A stretch of 15,745 bases of DNA from Bacilli bacterium. Lineage in GTDB: Bacteria > Bacillota_I > Bacilli_A > RF39 > UBA660. Within the stretch, counting starts at the first letter, position 1, and each line of letters begins with the position of its first letter. Below are positions 7,555-14,997 of this stretch, in pieces. The DNA is taken from positions 1-15,745 of the forward strand of contig CAKJXT010000085.1 of the NCBI GenBank assembly GCA_918219625.1, in the 5' to 3' direction. The position numbers and the translations under genes were made by a program. Below the pieces are notes generated by a model. It was given only the letters and a program-made list of their open reading frames with translations, was not told where the DNA came from and searched no databases.

Positions 7555-7749
7555 CTATTTTATAATAAGACCTATAAAAATACTACAAACTATAACTCCA
7601 AACGCAATTACAAAAGTATTTAATCTGTCATTTGAAATTACAAAAGCATCGCTCATTTTAACATATGACTTAGGTCTTACATTACTATAGGATTTTTTTA
7701 AAGCATATAACTCTTGCATCTTATCTTCTCTTTTAGATGTATAGTTCAT
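7555..7749 (-). CDS. Small single-pass membrane protein, unknown function
   Basis: 64 residues, MNYTSKREDKMQELYALKKS at the start, then a polar region and one hydrophobic segment near the C-terminus (about 45-62, FVIAFGVIVCSIFIGLII) ending in Lys. I do not recognise a family. It is very likely real: AGGAGGG is five bases before the ATG, a good promoter lies upstream and a terminator downstream, so it is a single-gene transcript. The likely topology is N-terminus in the cytoplasm with a C-terminal anchor. The only context is its position between the MBL-fold gene and polA, which does not suggest a role. Confidence 0.75.
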   Translation of the reverse strand: MNYTSKREDKMQELYALKKSYSNVRPKSYVKMSDAFVISNDRLNTFVIAFGVIVCSIFIGLIIK

Positions 7750-7770
7750 AATATCCCTCCTATCATCTTA

Positions 7771-7800
7771 ATTATAACAATTACCAAATATAAATGTCAT
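7771..7800 (-). promoter_or_regulatory. Candidate promoter of the 64-residue membrane protein gene
   Basis: ATGACA (7800-7795, 5 of 6 to TTGACA), an 18-base spacer and a perfect TATAAT (7776-7771) with TG at the extended -10 position (7779-7778). A start near 7764 would leave AGGAGGG (7761-7755) at the very 5' end of the mRNA. Confidence 0.6.
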
Positions 7801-7801
7801 T

Positions 7802-7829
7802 AAAAAAAGTAAGAAATTAATCTTACTTT
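7802..7829 (-). terminator. Intrinsic terminator of the MBL-fold gene
   Basis: Minus-strand AAAGTAAGA / TCTTACTTT (9 bp, 6-base loop, 7829-7806) is followed by a T-run to 7802. It starts 18 bases past the TGA stop (7850-7848). Confidence 0.8.
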
Positions 7830-7847
7830 ACACTTTACACGTAAACA

Positions 7848-8552
7848 TCATTGACAAACTACATTAAAGCCATACTCCATTGCCATATGAATACACTTAT
7901 CATTATTAATATGCATACAATAAACTTTACTTCTTAAATCGGAAGGGATAACTTTATTCAAATCGCCTATAAAAACATGGCAACCAGAACTTTCTTTGCT
8001 TGTTGTATCAACATATATTTTAGATATCAATACACCACTACTAATCAAATCAGAAACACTATCTAAATCACCAATATCACCAGAATAATAAACAACACCA
8101 TCACTAGTATCAAACAAAATTCCATAACTTGATATTTGTGGCACATGATTTGTTTTAATATACTTTACACTATTAAATAAACTATAATCACTACATTCTT
8201 CTTCATAAACAATATTATACATATCAGTTGTACAACCAAATATTCTAATTAAATCAACAATATCATCTTTATATAAAGAATCTCTAGAAATAATAATATT
8301 AACATTCTTCTTAATAGCGTAATAACAATACATAATTAAACTACCAATACTACCAACATGATCAGAATGAGTATGAGTAATAAGTATATTTACACAAGAA
8401 ACATCATTTAATATATTTCTTTCTTTCAATTCACCAAAAACACTCTCACCACAATCAATTAAAAACAACTCATTTTTATCAATAAAATATGCCGAAGTAT
8501 TTCCTTCAATTGTATTAAATGCACTTCCTCTACCTAAAAACAATAAATCCAT
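7848..8552 (-). CDS. MBL-fold (beta-lactamase-like) metallo-hydrolase
   Basis: The 234-residue protein has the metallo-beta-lactamase fold signatures: MDLLFLGRGSAFNTIEGNTS at the start, FLIDCGE, the metal motif HTHSDH (60-65), a later TNHVPQ histidine, VVYYSGDIGD with the bridging Asp, and a C-terminal CMHINND histidine. The arrangement resembles the RNase Z/phosphodiesterase-like branch, but the protein is shorter than RNase Z and I do not see its exosite arm, so no substrate is assigned. No signal peptide, so it is cytoplasmic. It starts at ATG with GGTGAT five bases upstream, has its own candidate promoter and terminator, and is probably transcribed alone after polC. It ends in TGA. Confidence 0.85.
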   Translation of the reverse strand: MDLLFLGRGSAFNTIEGNTSAYFIDKNELFLIDCGESVFGELKERNILNDVSCVNILITHTHSDHVGSIGSLIMYCYYAIKKNVNIIISRDSLYKDDIVDLIRIFGCTTDMYNIVYEEECSDYSLFNSVKYIKTNHVPQISSYGILFDTSDGVVYYSGDIGDLDSVSDLISSGVLISKIYVDTTSKESSGCHVFIGDLNKVIPSDLRSKVYCMHINNDKCIHMAMEYGFNVVCQ

Positions 8553-8567
8553 AATATCACCAAAACA

Positions 8568-8576
8568 ATTATAACA
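8568..8576 (-). promoter_or_regulatory. Candidate extended -10 promoter of the MBL-fold gene
   Basis: TGTTATAAT is a perfect extended -10, and its first T is the last base of the polC terminator T-run. No convincing -35 is found. The predicted start near 8561 coincides with the ribosome site GGTGAT (8561-8556). Confidence 0.5.
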
Positions 8577-8602
8577 AAAAAGTTATGAAAATCATAACTT
8601 TT
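8576..8602 (-). terminator. Intrinsic terminator of polC
   Basis: An 11-bp perfect stem, minus strand AAAAGTTATGA / TCATAACTTTT (8602-8578) with a 3-base loop, followed by a T-run to 8576. The first two stem bases are the last two bases of the polC TAA (8603-8601). Confidence 0.85.
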
Positions 8603-11600
8603 AAAATAAACTTAATTGACTTGATTCATCCATACCATCAAAAATTCCCATTTCTTTCATTTTATCCATTAAAGTTTGAGAAATCTTAGCTCTAGATTGA
8701 ACCTCTTCAATACTTATAAATTCACGTTTTTCTCTCTCAGCAACTATATTTTTCGCAACAGTATCTCCAAGTCCATCAATAGAATTAAATGGTGGATAAA
8801 TCTCAGTATCATTTTTAACTTTAAATGTAGTAGCTTCACTCTCATATAAATCAACATTTAAAAACTTAATACCACGAGCAGTAGCCTCCAAACAAACATG
8901 TAAAGATTCATAAATACCATTCTCTTTATTAGTAGCCTCATTACCTTTATTCATAATATCAAGTAACCTCATACGAATCGCATCATAACCCTTAATCATT
9001 GACTCAACATCAAAATCAGTAGCCTTACTAGTAAGCCATGAAGCATAATAGTAAACAGGCATATGAACCTTATACCACGCAATTCTAAAAGCACTAATAA
9101 CATAAGCAGCAGCATGCGCCTTAGGGAACATGTACTTAATCTTCGCACAAGAATCAATAAACCAATCAGCTATACCAGCATCCCTCATAGTTTGCTCATA
9201 CTCAACCCATTGATCATGATCCTTAGGTTTACTAGCTCTACCCTTACGAACAAACTCCATAATCTTAAATGCCTTAATAGGAGGAAGTCCATTATACATT
9301 AGATATACCATAATATCATCACGACAACCAATAACCTGACTAAAAGGAACAACATTATTACGAATTAATTCTTGAGCATTTCCAAGCCAAACATCAGTAC
9401 CATGAGAAAGGCCAGAAATCTTAATCAATTCCGCAAAAGTTGTAGGTTTAGTATCAGATAACATCTGTAAAGTAAACTTAGTACCAAATTCAGGAATACC
9501 TAAAGTACCAGTCTCACACATAATCTGTTCACGAGTAACACCTAATGGTTCAGGAGATAAGAATATTCCCATAGTAGCCTTATCATCAAGAGGAACAGTA
9601 GTAACATCCATACCTGTCGCAACTTGTATCATACGAAGTTGAGTTGGATCAGAGTGACCTAAAATATCAAGTTTTAATACATCTTGATCGATTGCATGGT
9701 AGTCAAAGTGAGTTGTTCTCCAAGCAGAAGTTGGATCATCAGCAGGGAATTGGAAAGGAGTAAAATCAAACACATCCATATAATCTGGAATAACAACTAT
9801 ACCACCAGGGTGCTGACCAGTAGTTCTCTTAACACCAGTACATCCCATAGCAAGTCTTTCAATTTCAGCATTTCTCATAACAATATTATGATCCTCACAA
9901 TATCCCTTAACAAAACCAAATGCAGTCTTATCAGCAACAGTACCAATAGTTCCAGCACGATAAACATTATCAACACCAAACAATACCTTAGTATACTCAT
10001 GAGCAGAAGCTTGGTTCAAATCAGAGAAGTTAAGGTCTATATCAGGAACTTTATCAGCATTAAATCCAAGGAAAGTCGCGAAAGGCATATCTTGTCCATC
10101 CTTAATCATTGGAGTATGACAATTAGGGCAATCATGATTAGGTAAATCAAATCCAGAAGAATATGTCGCACCTAATTCATTTCCCTCATCATCCTGAAAA
10201 ATACTACACTTACACTTATCGCATCTATAATGTGCTGGAAGTGGATTAACCTCAGTAATACCCATCATAGTCGCAACAAAAGAAGAACCAACAGATCCAC
10301 GGGAACCAACCAAGAATCCATCATCATTAGAATGCTTAACAAGTCTTTGAGCAATCAAGTAAATAGGATCAAATCCACCACCTATAATACCACCCAAAGT
10401 CTTTTTAAGTTTCTTCTCTAAAGCATCACCCTCAAGAGGTTCTTCAGAAGTAACTCTAACATTTTCACGAACTAAATCCTTAACCGCATCAATACCTTTT
10501 AAAATTACCTCATGAAGTTGCTTAAAAGACTCAACTTCCATATCGCTATCAGATAACCCTGAATCCTTCAAATTATACTTAATACTATTAAGTACCGCAT
10601 CACCATATAATTCTTTCGCAATACGCTCTTCAATATTATAAGGAAGTGGATCACCATACCATGAAGATGCTTTATCATAAACAAGGTCAGTAACAACTCT
10701 TGGACAATCCAAATACTCCCCATCCTCACCTTTAACACGTGGAGAAAAAGGAACTCCACCAGTCTCAATAATAACTTCTAATATCTCAACCATAGAAGCT
10801 ATCTTATTAGTATTAGTAACAACAATCTCAAAAGCCTTCTCACTACCCAAAAACTCAAAAGCTTCAAGCATCTCACGAGTAGTTCTAAAATGCATAGAAG
10901 GAATATTTGTAATACCACTTCTAGCCAAAGGATGTCTTCCTCCACCAGGAACTTTTTGATTAACAATAATCTCACGATAAATTTTATCTTCTTTGCGAAG
11001 ATGATGAACATCACCTGTCGCAACAATAATCTTACCAGATTCCTCAGTAACTCTAACAACCTTACGAATATTATCAAGAACCTCAGCCTCATTACCAAAA
11101 TCACTAGATTGAATTAAATGATCGTAGCATTCAGGGGGTTGAACCTCAACATAATCATAAAACTTAATTAAATTAGTTAACTCTTCATCACTCTTACTAC
11201 GAGCCTCAGTAAATATCTCACTTTCATAGCACCCACTACCTATTAATAATCCTTCACGATATTTTTCAATCTCACTTCTTAATATTCTAGGAGTCTTATA
11301 TAAATAAATGGTATTTGCTAAACTTATAATCTTAAATAAATTCTTAAGACCAGTCTTATTCAAAGTCAAAATATTAATATGATGAGCACGACCATACTTA
11401 TGAATCTCACTCTTATCAACTAATTTATCTAAATCAGATATTTTTTCAAAATTTCTATCAACTAATTTCTTTAACATCTTATGGAAAACCAAAGCAGTAC
11501 CTTGAGCATCGTAATCAGCTCTATGGTGAGCATCTTCATCCCACTCTACATCATATCTCTTAACCAAAGCAGATAAACCATGACGAGCAAAAGTATTATC

Positions 11601-13235
11601 CAAAGTTCTAGACAACTCTAATGTATCTATAACAGTATTAGTAAACTTACCTAAATTATACTTTTGATAAGCCATCTCTAAAAATGAAATATCAAACTTT
11701 GCATTATGAGCAACCATTGGTAAATCACCAGTCCACTCAATAAAACGCTTAGTAACATTCTCTTCAGTATCCTTATCAGCTAACATCTCATCAGTAATCA
11801 AAGTCAAATCAATAATCTTCTGAGGTAAAGGTCTATTAGGATTAATTAACTCATCAAATCTATCAACTATCTCACCATTACAAATTTTAACCGCACCAAT
11901 TTCAATCATCTGATCTCCACCAGCAGCATTAAATCCAGTAGTTTCAGTATCAAATACAACATAAGTACTAGACATTAAATCTCTATCATCAGGTCTTACA
12001 ACAATATTAACAGAATCATCAATCATAGTAATTTCAGTTCCATAAATCGCTTTAAACTTATCCTCTTCGTTTTCAACACCCTTGTTCATATCACAAATCA
12101 TATGATATACATCAGGAAATGCCTGACAACCATTGTGGTCAGTAATCGCAATAGCCTTATGTCCCCACTTCTTAGCTTGTTTAACTAAACTCTTCGCATC
12201 AACCAAACCATCCATTTGACTCATCATAGTATGAGCATGTAACTCTACTCTCTTAACCTCTGCATCATCAATAATCTCTTCTTCTTTATGTTCAATAACA
12301 TTCATATCACGAATTTGAAAAGTTAATTCATGAGCATATTTATCATCTTTTAAATTACCCTTAAATCTAAACCAACTTCCAGGTTTCAAATGACCTTTAA
12401 TAGCCTTAAACTCTTCCTCATCATTAACAAAAATCTTCGCATAAATACTATCAGTATTATCGGTAAGTTTTAAAGTAATTATCTTAAGATCAGTCTTAGT
12501 TTCAATAATATCTGCATCAGCATACATATATGCATCAACAACAACATTATTCTCTTCACCACCAATTTGATCCATTCTAATTGGTTTATCCTCAATAACT
12601 CTACCAATAACAACATCAGGATTATCCTTATCAATAATTAAAGGAGGACGTTTATAATCCTTAGGAACAAATCTCTTTTTCTCCTCTACAGGAGGAACTG
12701 GTTCTGGTTCTCTAATAACAACTTCTTTATTTATTTCATTATTAATTTCCTCAACAATCTCATTATTTAAATCAGTATTAACAACAACTTCAAATCTAAT
12801 ATTACCAAAACCAAACTTCTTAAAATACTTAACAATACTATCACTTATACCATTGATTTTCATCTTCTCTGCAATATTCGCAACTTCAACACTTAAAACA
12901 GAATCATTAAAAGAAACCTTATTATCCTTAAACATCTGTAATAAAGGCTGTTCATCTTTATATAAATCTAAAACATAACAAAAATAATCATTTAAATAAT
13001 CAATATTCTCACACTTAAATAAAATATCAATATTATAACCTTTAAATCTTTGCTTTAATCTACTCTCTAATTCCACATATGCATCAACAGGAATAACACT
13101 ACTAACCTCAAAACAAAAAGTATGCAAACCACTCTTAGAATCAATATTTATTCTTAAATTACCATCCTTAAAATAAGTATAATTATTACTATCATACTTT
13201 AATTGATCCAACAACAATTTCAACTTATCATGCAT
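8601..13235 (-). CDS. polC: DNA polymerase III PolC-type, alpha subunit with proofreading exonuclease
   Basis: 1544 residues from ATG at 13235, chosen because GGTGG (13245-13241) is five bases upstream; an in-frame TTG at 13262 lies in the preceding T-run and lacks a ribosome site. Domains in order: N-terminal region, OB fold (about 230-320), PHP domain (ELHAHTMMSQMDG about 330, AIAITDHNG) interrupted by the DEDD exonuclease (VVFDTETTGF about 425, VAHNAKFDISFLE about 508, HHRADYDAQGT), then the family C palm: VGSRGSVGSSFVATMMGITEVNPLP (about 975), a CxxC...CxxC zinc site (about 1005-1038), PDIDLNFS (about 1065) and TTGQHPGGIVVIP. The protein ends in QLSLF, the sliding-clamp peptide. This is the main replicative polymerase. 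A block of about 65 residues before LKKTLGGIIGGG is absent from the B. subtilis protein as I remember it. Confidence 0.97.
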   Translation of the reverse strand: MHDKLKLLLDQLKYDSNNYTYFKDGNLRINIDSKSGLHTFCFEVSSVIPVDAYVELESRLKQRFKGYNIDILFKCENIDYLNDYFCYVLDLYKDEQPLLQMFKDNKVSFNDSVLSVEVANIAEKMKINGISDSIVKYFKKFGFGNIRFEVVVNTDLNNEIVEEINNEINKEVVIREPEPVPPVEEKKRFVPKDYKRPPLIIDKDNPDVVIGRVIEDKPIRMDQIGGEENNVVVDAYMYADADIIETKTDLKIITLKLTDNTDSIYAKIFVNDEEEFKAIKGHLKPGSWFRFKGNLKDDKYAHELTFQIRDMNVIEHKEEEIIDDAEVKRVELHAHTMMSQMDGLVDAKSLVKQAKKWGHKAIAITDHNGCQAFPDVYHMICDMNKGVENEEDKFKAIYGTEITMIDDSVNIVVRPDDRDLMSSTYVVFDTETTGFNAAGGDQMIEIGAVKICNGEIVDRFDELINPNRPLPQKIIDLTLITDEMLADKDTEENVTKRFIEWTGDLPMVAHNAKFDISFLEMAYQKYNLGKFTNTVIDTLELSRTLDNTFARHGLSALVKRYDVEWDEDAHHRADYDAQGTALVFHKMLKKLVDRNFEKISDLDKLVDKSEIHKYGRAHHINILTLNKTGLKNLFKIISLANTIYLYKTPRILRSEIEKYREGLLIGSGCYESEIFTEARSKSDEELTNLIKFYDYVEVQPPECYDHLIQSSDFGNEAEVLDNIRKVVRVTEESGKIIVATGDVHHLRKEDKIYREIIVNQKVPGGGRHPLARSGITNIPSMHFRTTREMLEAFEFLGSEKAFEIVVTNTNKIASMVEILEVIIETGGVPFSPRVKGEDGEYLDCPRVVTDLVYDKASSWYGDPLPYNIEERIAKELYGDAVLNSIKYNLKDSGLSDSDMEVESFKQLHEVILKGIDAVKDLVRENVRVTSEEPLEGDALEKKLKKTLGGIIGGGFDPIYLIAQRLVKHSNDDGFLVGSRGSVGSSFVATMMGITEVNPLPAHYRCDKCKCSIFQDDEGNELGATYSSGFDLPNHDCPNCHTPMIKDGQDMPFATFLGFNADKVPDIDLNFSDLNQASAHEYTKVLFGVDNVYRAGTIGTVADKTAFGFVKGYCEDHNIVMRNAEIERLAMGCTGVKRTTGQHPGGIVVIPDYMDVFDFTPFQFPADDPTSAWRTTHFDYHAIDQDVLKLDILGHSDPTQLRMIQVATGMDVTTVPLDDKATMGIFLSPEPLGVTREQIMCETGTLGIPEFGTKFTLQMLSDTKPTTFAELIKISGLSHGTDVWLGNAQELIRNNVVPFSQVIGCRDDIMVYLMYNGLPPIKAFKIMEFVRKGRASKPKDHDQWVEYEQTMRDAGIADWFIDSCAKIKYMFPKAHAAAYVISAFRIAWYKVHMPVYYYASWLTSKATDFDVESMIKGYDAIRMRLLDIMNKGNEATNKENGIYESLHVCLEATARGIKFLNVDLYESEATTFKVKNDTEIYPPFNSIDGLGDTVAKNIVAEREKREFISIEEVQSRAKISQTLMDKMKEMGIFDGMDESSQLSLF

Positions 13236-13252
13236 ACTTACCACCATAAAAT

Positions 13253-13281
13253 ATTTTAACAAAAAAAAAGCATTATTTTAA
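13253..13281 (-). promoter_or_regulatory. Candidate promoter of polC
   Basis: Extended -10 TGTTAAAAT (13261-13253) abuts the T-run of the preceding terminator. TTAAAA (13281-13276, 4 of 6) is at a 17-base spacing, inside the terminator hairpin. The predicted start near 13246 is next to the ribosome site GGTGG (13245-13241). Confidence 0.45.
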
Positions 13282-13288
13282 TACTTTT
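13261..13288 (-). terminator. Intrinsic terminator of the ORF6N-domain gene
   Basis: Minus-strand AAAAGTATTA / TAATGCTTTT (13288-13266) forms a 10-bp stem with one G-U pair and a 3-base loop, running into nine T (13269-13261). It starts 16 bases past the TAA stop. Confidence 0.8.
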
Positions 13289-13304
13289 AAATTAGTTTTT
13301 TAAA

Positions 13305-14273
13305 TTAATTACTAATAAGATCATCTATAATAGTATGATACAATGAATTATCATAAGATTCCATTATTGTAGTTATTCGTTTTCCAGAATCTTTTGAAGA
13401 AGAGCCACAATGATATATTCTCTCATATTTAGTATTATAATCAAGTATTATATATCTATCATGAACTATACCATTAGTTTTTTTGAAATTAATATTAACA
13501 TTAGGATATTCTTTTATAAAATCATTATATTCTACTTTGTGCAAACCTTTATTTATATTATCCGTAAATATCGTTATCTTTATATTCTTATCAATATTTT
13601 TAAACAATACCAAAGTTTTTAAACTAATATAATTATCAATTATATATATAGTATTTTTAGCCTGCAAATAAATATTATTATATGCCAAATCCGATTCAAC
13701 TTGTTCACCATTTAATATCAATATTTCCTTATCAATAACATTATTAGATAATTGTTTAACAATATTTAACAACTCATCATTATTACTCATATTATTCTTT
13801 ATTACATTAATATCATGAGTATTCTCATTAACTTGTAAAGACAATTTAAAAAAACACTTGTAAAATTCCAAACCATCACTATTAATTATAAAATCTTTCA
13901 TATTCTTAAAAATTCTTATTAATGACTTACTTTGCCTAATAGCCAAATTACCTTTCAAAACAGTCATTAACATATATATTCCCTGCTCCGTAAATACATA
14001 TGGATTATATGTTCTTCCTCCTCTTATTCCTTTAGTTTGAATCGAGGTCAAAAAATTTGACCTCGATAATTCTTCAACTTCTTCATCTGTAAGTTGAAAT
14101 CTAAAATCATCGTCAAAACGTTCAATATTATTCTTAACTTGTTGATTGAACGTTTTAGTAGTATAACCATAAATCTCAGCCAAATCACTATCTATCATTA
14201 CCTTTTGTCCCCTAATAATATATATTTTTTCCTTAATAATTGTATCATTTAATTCCATAATTTCTGTATCCAT
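13305..14273 (-). CDS. ORF6N (KilA-N-like) DNA-binding domain protein with PLD-like C-terminal domain
   Basis: 322 residues from ATG at 14273, which has GAGGTG six bases upstream; a TTG 12 codons earlier has no ribosome site. Residues about 10-100 form an ORF6N domain: YIIRGQKVMIDSDLAEIYGYTT, NQQVKNNIERFDDDFRFQLT and GGRTYNPYVFTEQGIYML. This DNA-binding module is common in phage antirepressors and mobile elements. The middle (about 105-185) is helical. The C-terminal part has NTIYIIDNYIS (207-217), IKITIFTDN, HDRYIILD (271-278) and CGSSSKDSGK (289-298), resembling a phospholipase-D-like half-site in which HxK is replaced by HDR. Such fusions occur in bacterial ORF6N proteins, but the biochemical role is not established as far as I know. 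It lies alone between two terminators, a typical setting for an acquired or prophage-derived gene. Confidence 0.82.
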   Translation of the reverse strand: MDTEIMELNDTIIKEKIYIIRGQKVMIDSDLAEIYGYTTKTFNQQVKNNIERFDDDFRFQLTDEEVEELSRSNFLTSIQTKGIRGGRTYNPYVFTEQGIYMLMTVLKGNLAIRQSKSLIRIFKNMKDFIINSDGLEFYKCFFKLSLQVNENTHDINVIKNNMSNNDELLNIVKQLSNNVIDKEILILNGEQVESDLAYNNIYLQAKNTIYIIDNYISLKTLVLFKNIDKNIKITIFTDNINKGLHKVEYNDFIKEYPNVNINFKKTNGIVHDRYIILDYNTKYERIYHCGSSSKDSGKRITTIMESYDNSLYHTIIDDLISN

Positions 14274-14330
14274 TTTCTTCACCTCATAATTAATATACTT
14301 TATTGTCAAAAAAATCCCTTAAAAAAAAGA

Positions 14331-14352
14331 AAAAAACTAGAAAATCTAGTTT
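14331..14352 (-). terminator. Intrinsic terminator of the trxB-rhodanese-Cys-rich gene group
   Basis: Minus-strand AAACTAGA / TCTAGTTT (14352-14334, 8 bp, 3-base loop) followed by T (14336-14331) and a second T-run at 14328-14321. The first two stem bases belong to the TAA stop (14353-14351). Confidence 0.85.
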
Positions 14353-14629
14353 ACACAACACCAAATATTTTTAAAATAATAAGTATTATTATTAAAATAA
14401 TAGGAACTAATATACTAGTCTCTTTTCCAGACCATTTATTTAAAGATTCCTTTGCATCATCATAAAGTTTCTCTTTCTCATACCAACCTCTAGAATAAGC
14501 CTTCTCAAACTTATCACAAGCAGGAGTATTTGCAGGAATATGTTTCTTATTCTTTTTGCACATACAAATTCCTGGAGCTTTTTTATCTTTAGGGTTAAAT
14601 TTAGCGCAATCACTACAATACCTTCCCAT
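14351..14629 (-). CDS. Small Cys-rich protein with C-terminal membrane anchor, unknown function
   Basis: 92 residues. The N-terminal half has five cysteines, Cys5-x2-Cys8, Cys22-x-Cys24 and Cys38, in a Lys-rich context (RYCSDCAKFNPKDKK, GICMCKKNKKHI, PACDKFEKAY), suggesting a zinc- or iron-binding knuckle or redox-active thiols. A helical linker (SRGWYEKEKLYDDAKESLNKW) leads to a strongly hydrophobic tail (about 72-92), so the Cys-rich part probably faces the cytoplasm as in tail-anchored proteins. I do not recognise a named family. GAAGGTG precedes the ATG, partly covering the rhodanese stop (10-base gap), so it shares the trxB-rhodanese transcript and is its last gene. That context hints at thiol chemistry but does not prove it. 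Confidence 0.75.
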   Translation of the reverse strand: MGRYCSDCAKFNPKDKKAPGICMCKKNKKHIPANTPACDKFEKAYSRGWYEKEKLYDDAKESLNKWSGKETSILVPIILIIILIILKIFGVV

Positions 14630-14639
14630 AAAACACCTT

Positions 14640-14993
14640 CTAACTACATTTAGACATAGCGCCTAAATCGTAGACATTATTATACCCCGCATCCTTTAAA
14701 GAGTCAAATGCTTGACCACTTCTTCCTCCACTCTTACAATAAACGATTATATGAGTATCAAAATCAACATTATCTAACTTAGATACACCTTTAACAATAT
14801 CTTCATATGGAATATTAATTGCGCCATCTAAATGACCAGCCTTATATTCAGAATCTGTTCTAACATCAATTAAAATAGAATTATCATAATCTAAAACAAC
14901 ATCTTTATCAGAACAAGATATTTTTCCTGATTTAATACTTCCACATCCAGCTAATAAAAACACTACAAATAAAACAACAATTCTTTTAAACAT
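14640..14993 (-). CDS. Rhodanese-like domain lipoprotein
   Basis: 117 residues with a lipoprotein signal: MFKRIVVLFVVFLLAGC, lipobox LAGC with Cys17 as the lipidated residue. The mature part is a single rhodanese domain: ILIDVRTDSEYKAGHLDGAINIP (40-62) and the active-site loop CKSGGRS (86-92) with Cys86 as the persulfide-carrying residue. It should therefore be anchored outside the cytoplasmic membrane and could transfer sulfane sulfur or act on extracellular thiols. The ATG is 4 bases past the trxB TGA, with AGGTGA overlapping that stop, so the two are translationally coupled. Pairing with thioredoxin reductase suggests a role in thiol or sulfur redox balance; the acceptor is unknown. Confidence 0.88.
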   Translation of the reverse strand: MFKRIVVLFVVFLLAGCGSIKSGKISCSDKDVVLDYDNSILIDVRTDSEYKAGHLDGAINIPYEDIVKGVSKLDNVDFDTHIIVYCKSGGRSGQAFDSLKDAGYNNVYDLGAMSKCS

Positions 14994-14997
14994 ACTA

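Noticed and set aside
9684..10145. Long plus-strand open frame (153 codons) opposite polC, with others at 9063-9302, 10230-10421 and 10890-11117
   Set aside because: They lie antisense to well-conserved PolC motifs and look like read-through shadows rich in Ser, Asn and Thr; no family is recognisable.
10568..11104. Minus-strand open frames in another frame within polC
   Set aside because: They overlap conserved PolC coding sequence and give Leu-rich nonsense.
13410..13622. Plus-strand open frame opposite the ORF6N gene, rich in Ile, Tyr and Phe
   Set aside because: Low-complexity shadow of an AT-rich gene; the minus strand encodes a recognisable domain protein.
14304..14309. TTGACA as a -35 box for the ORF6N gene
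   Set aside because: At 15-18 bases downstream there is no -10-like hexamer, only the ribosome site; the match is probably chance.
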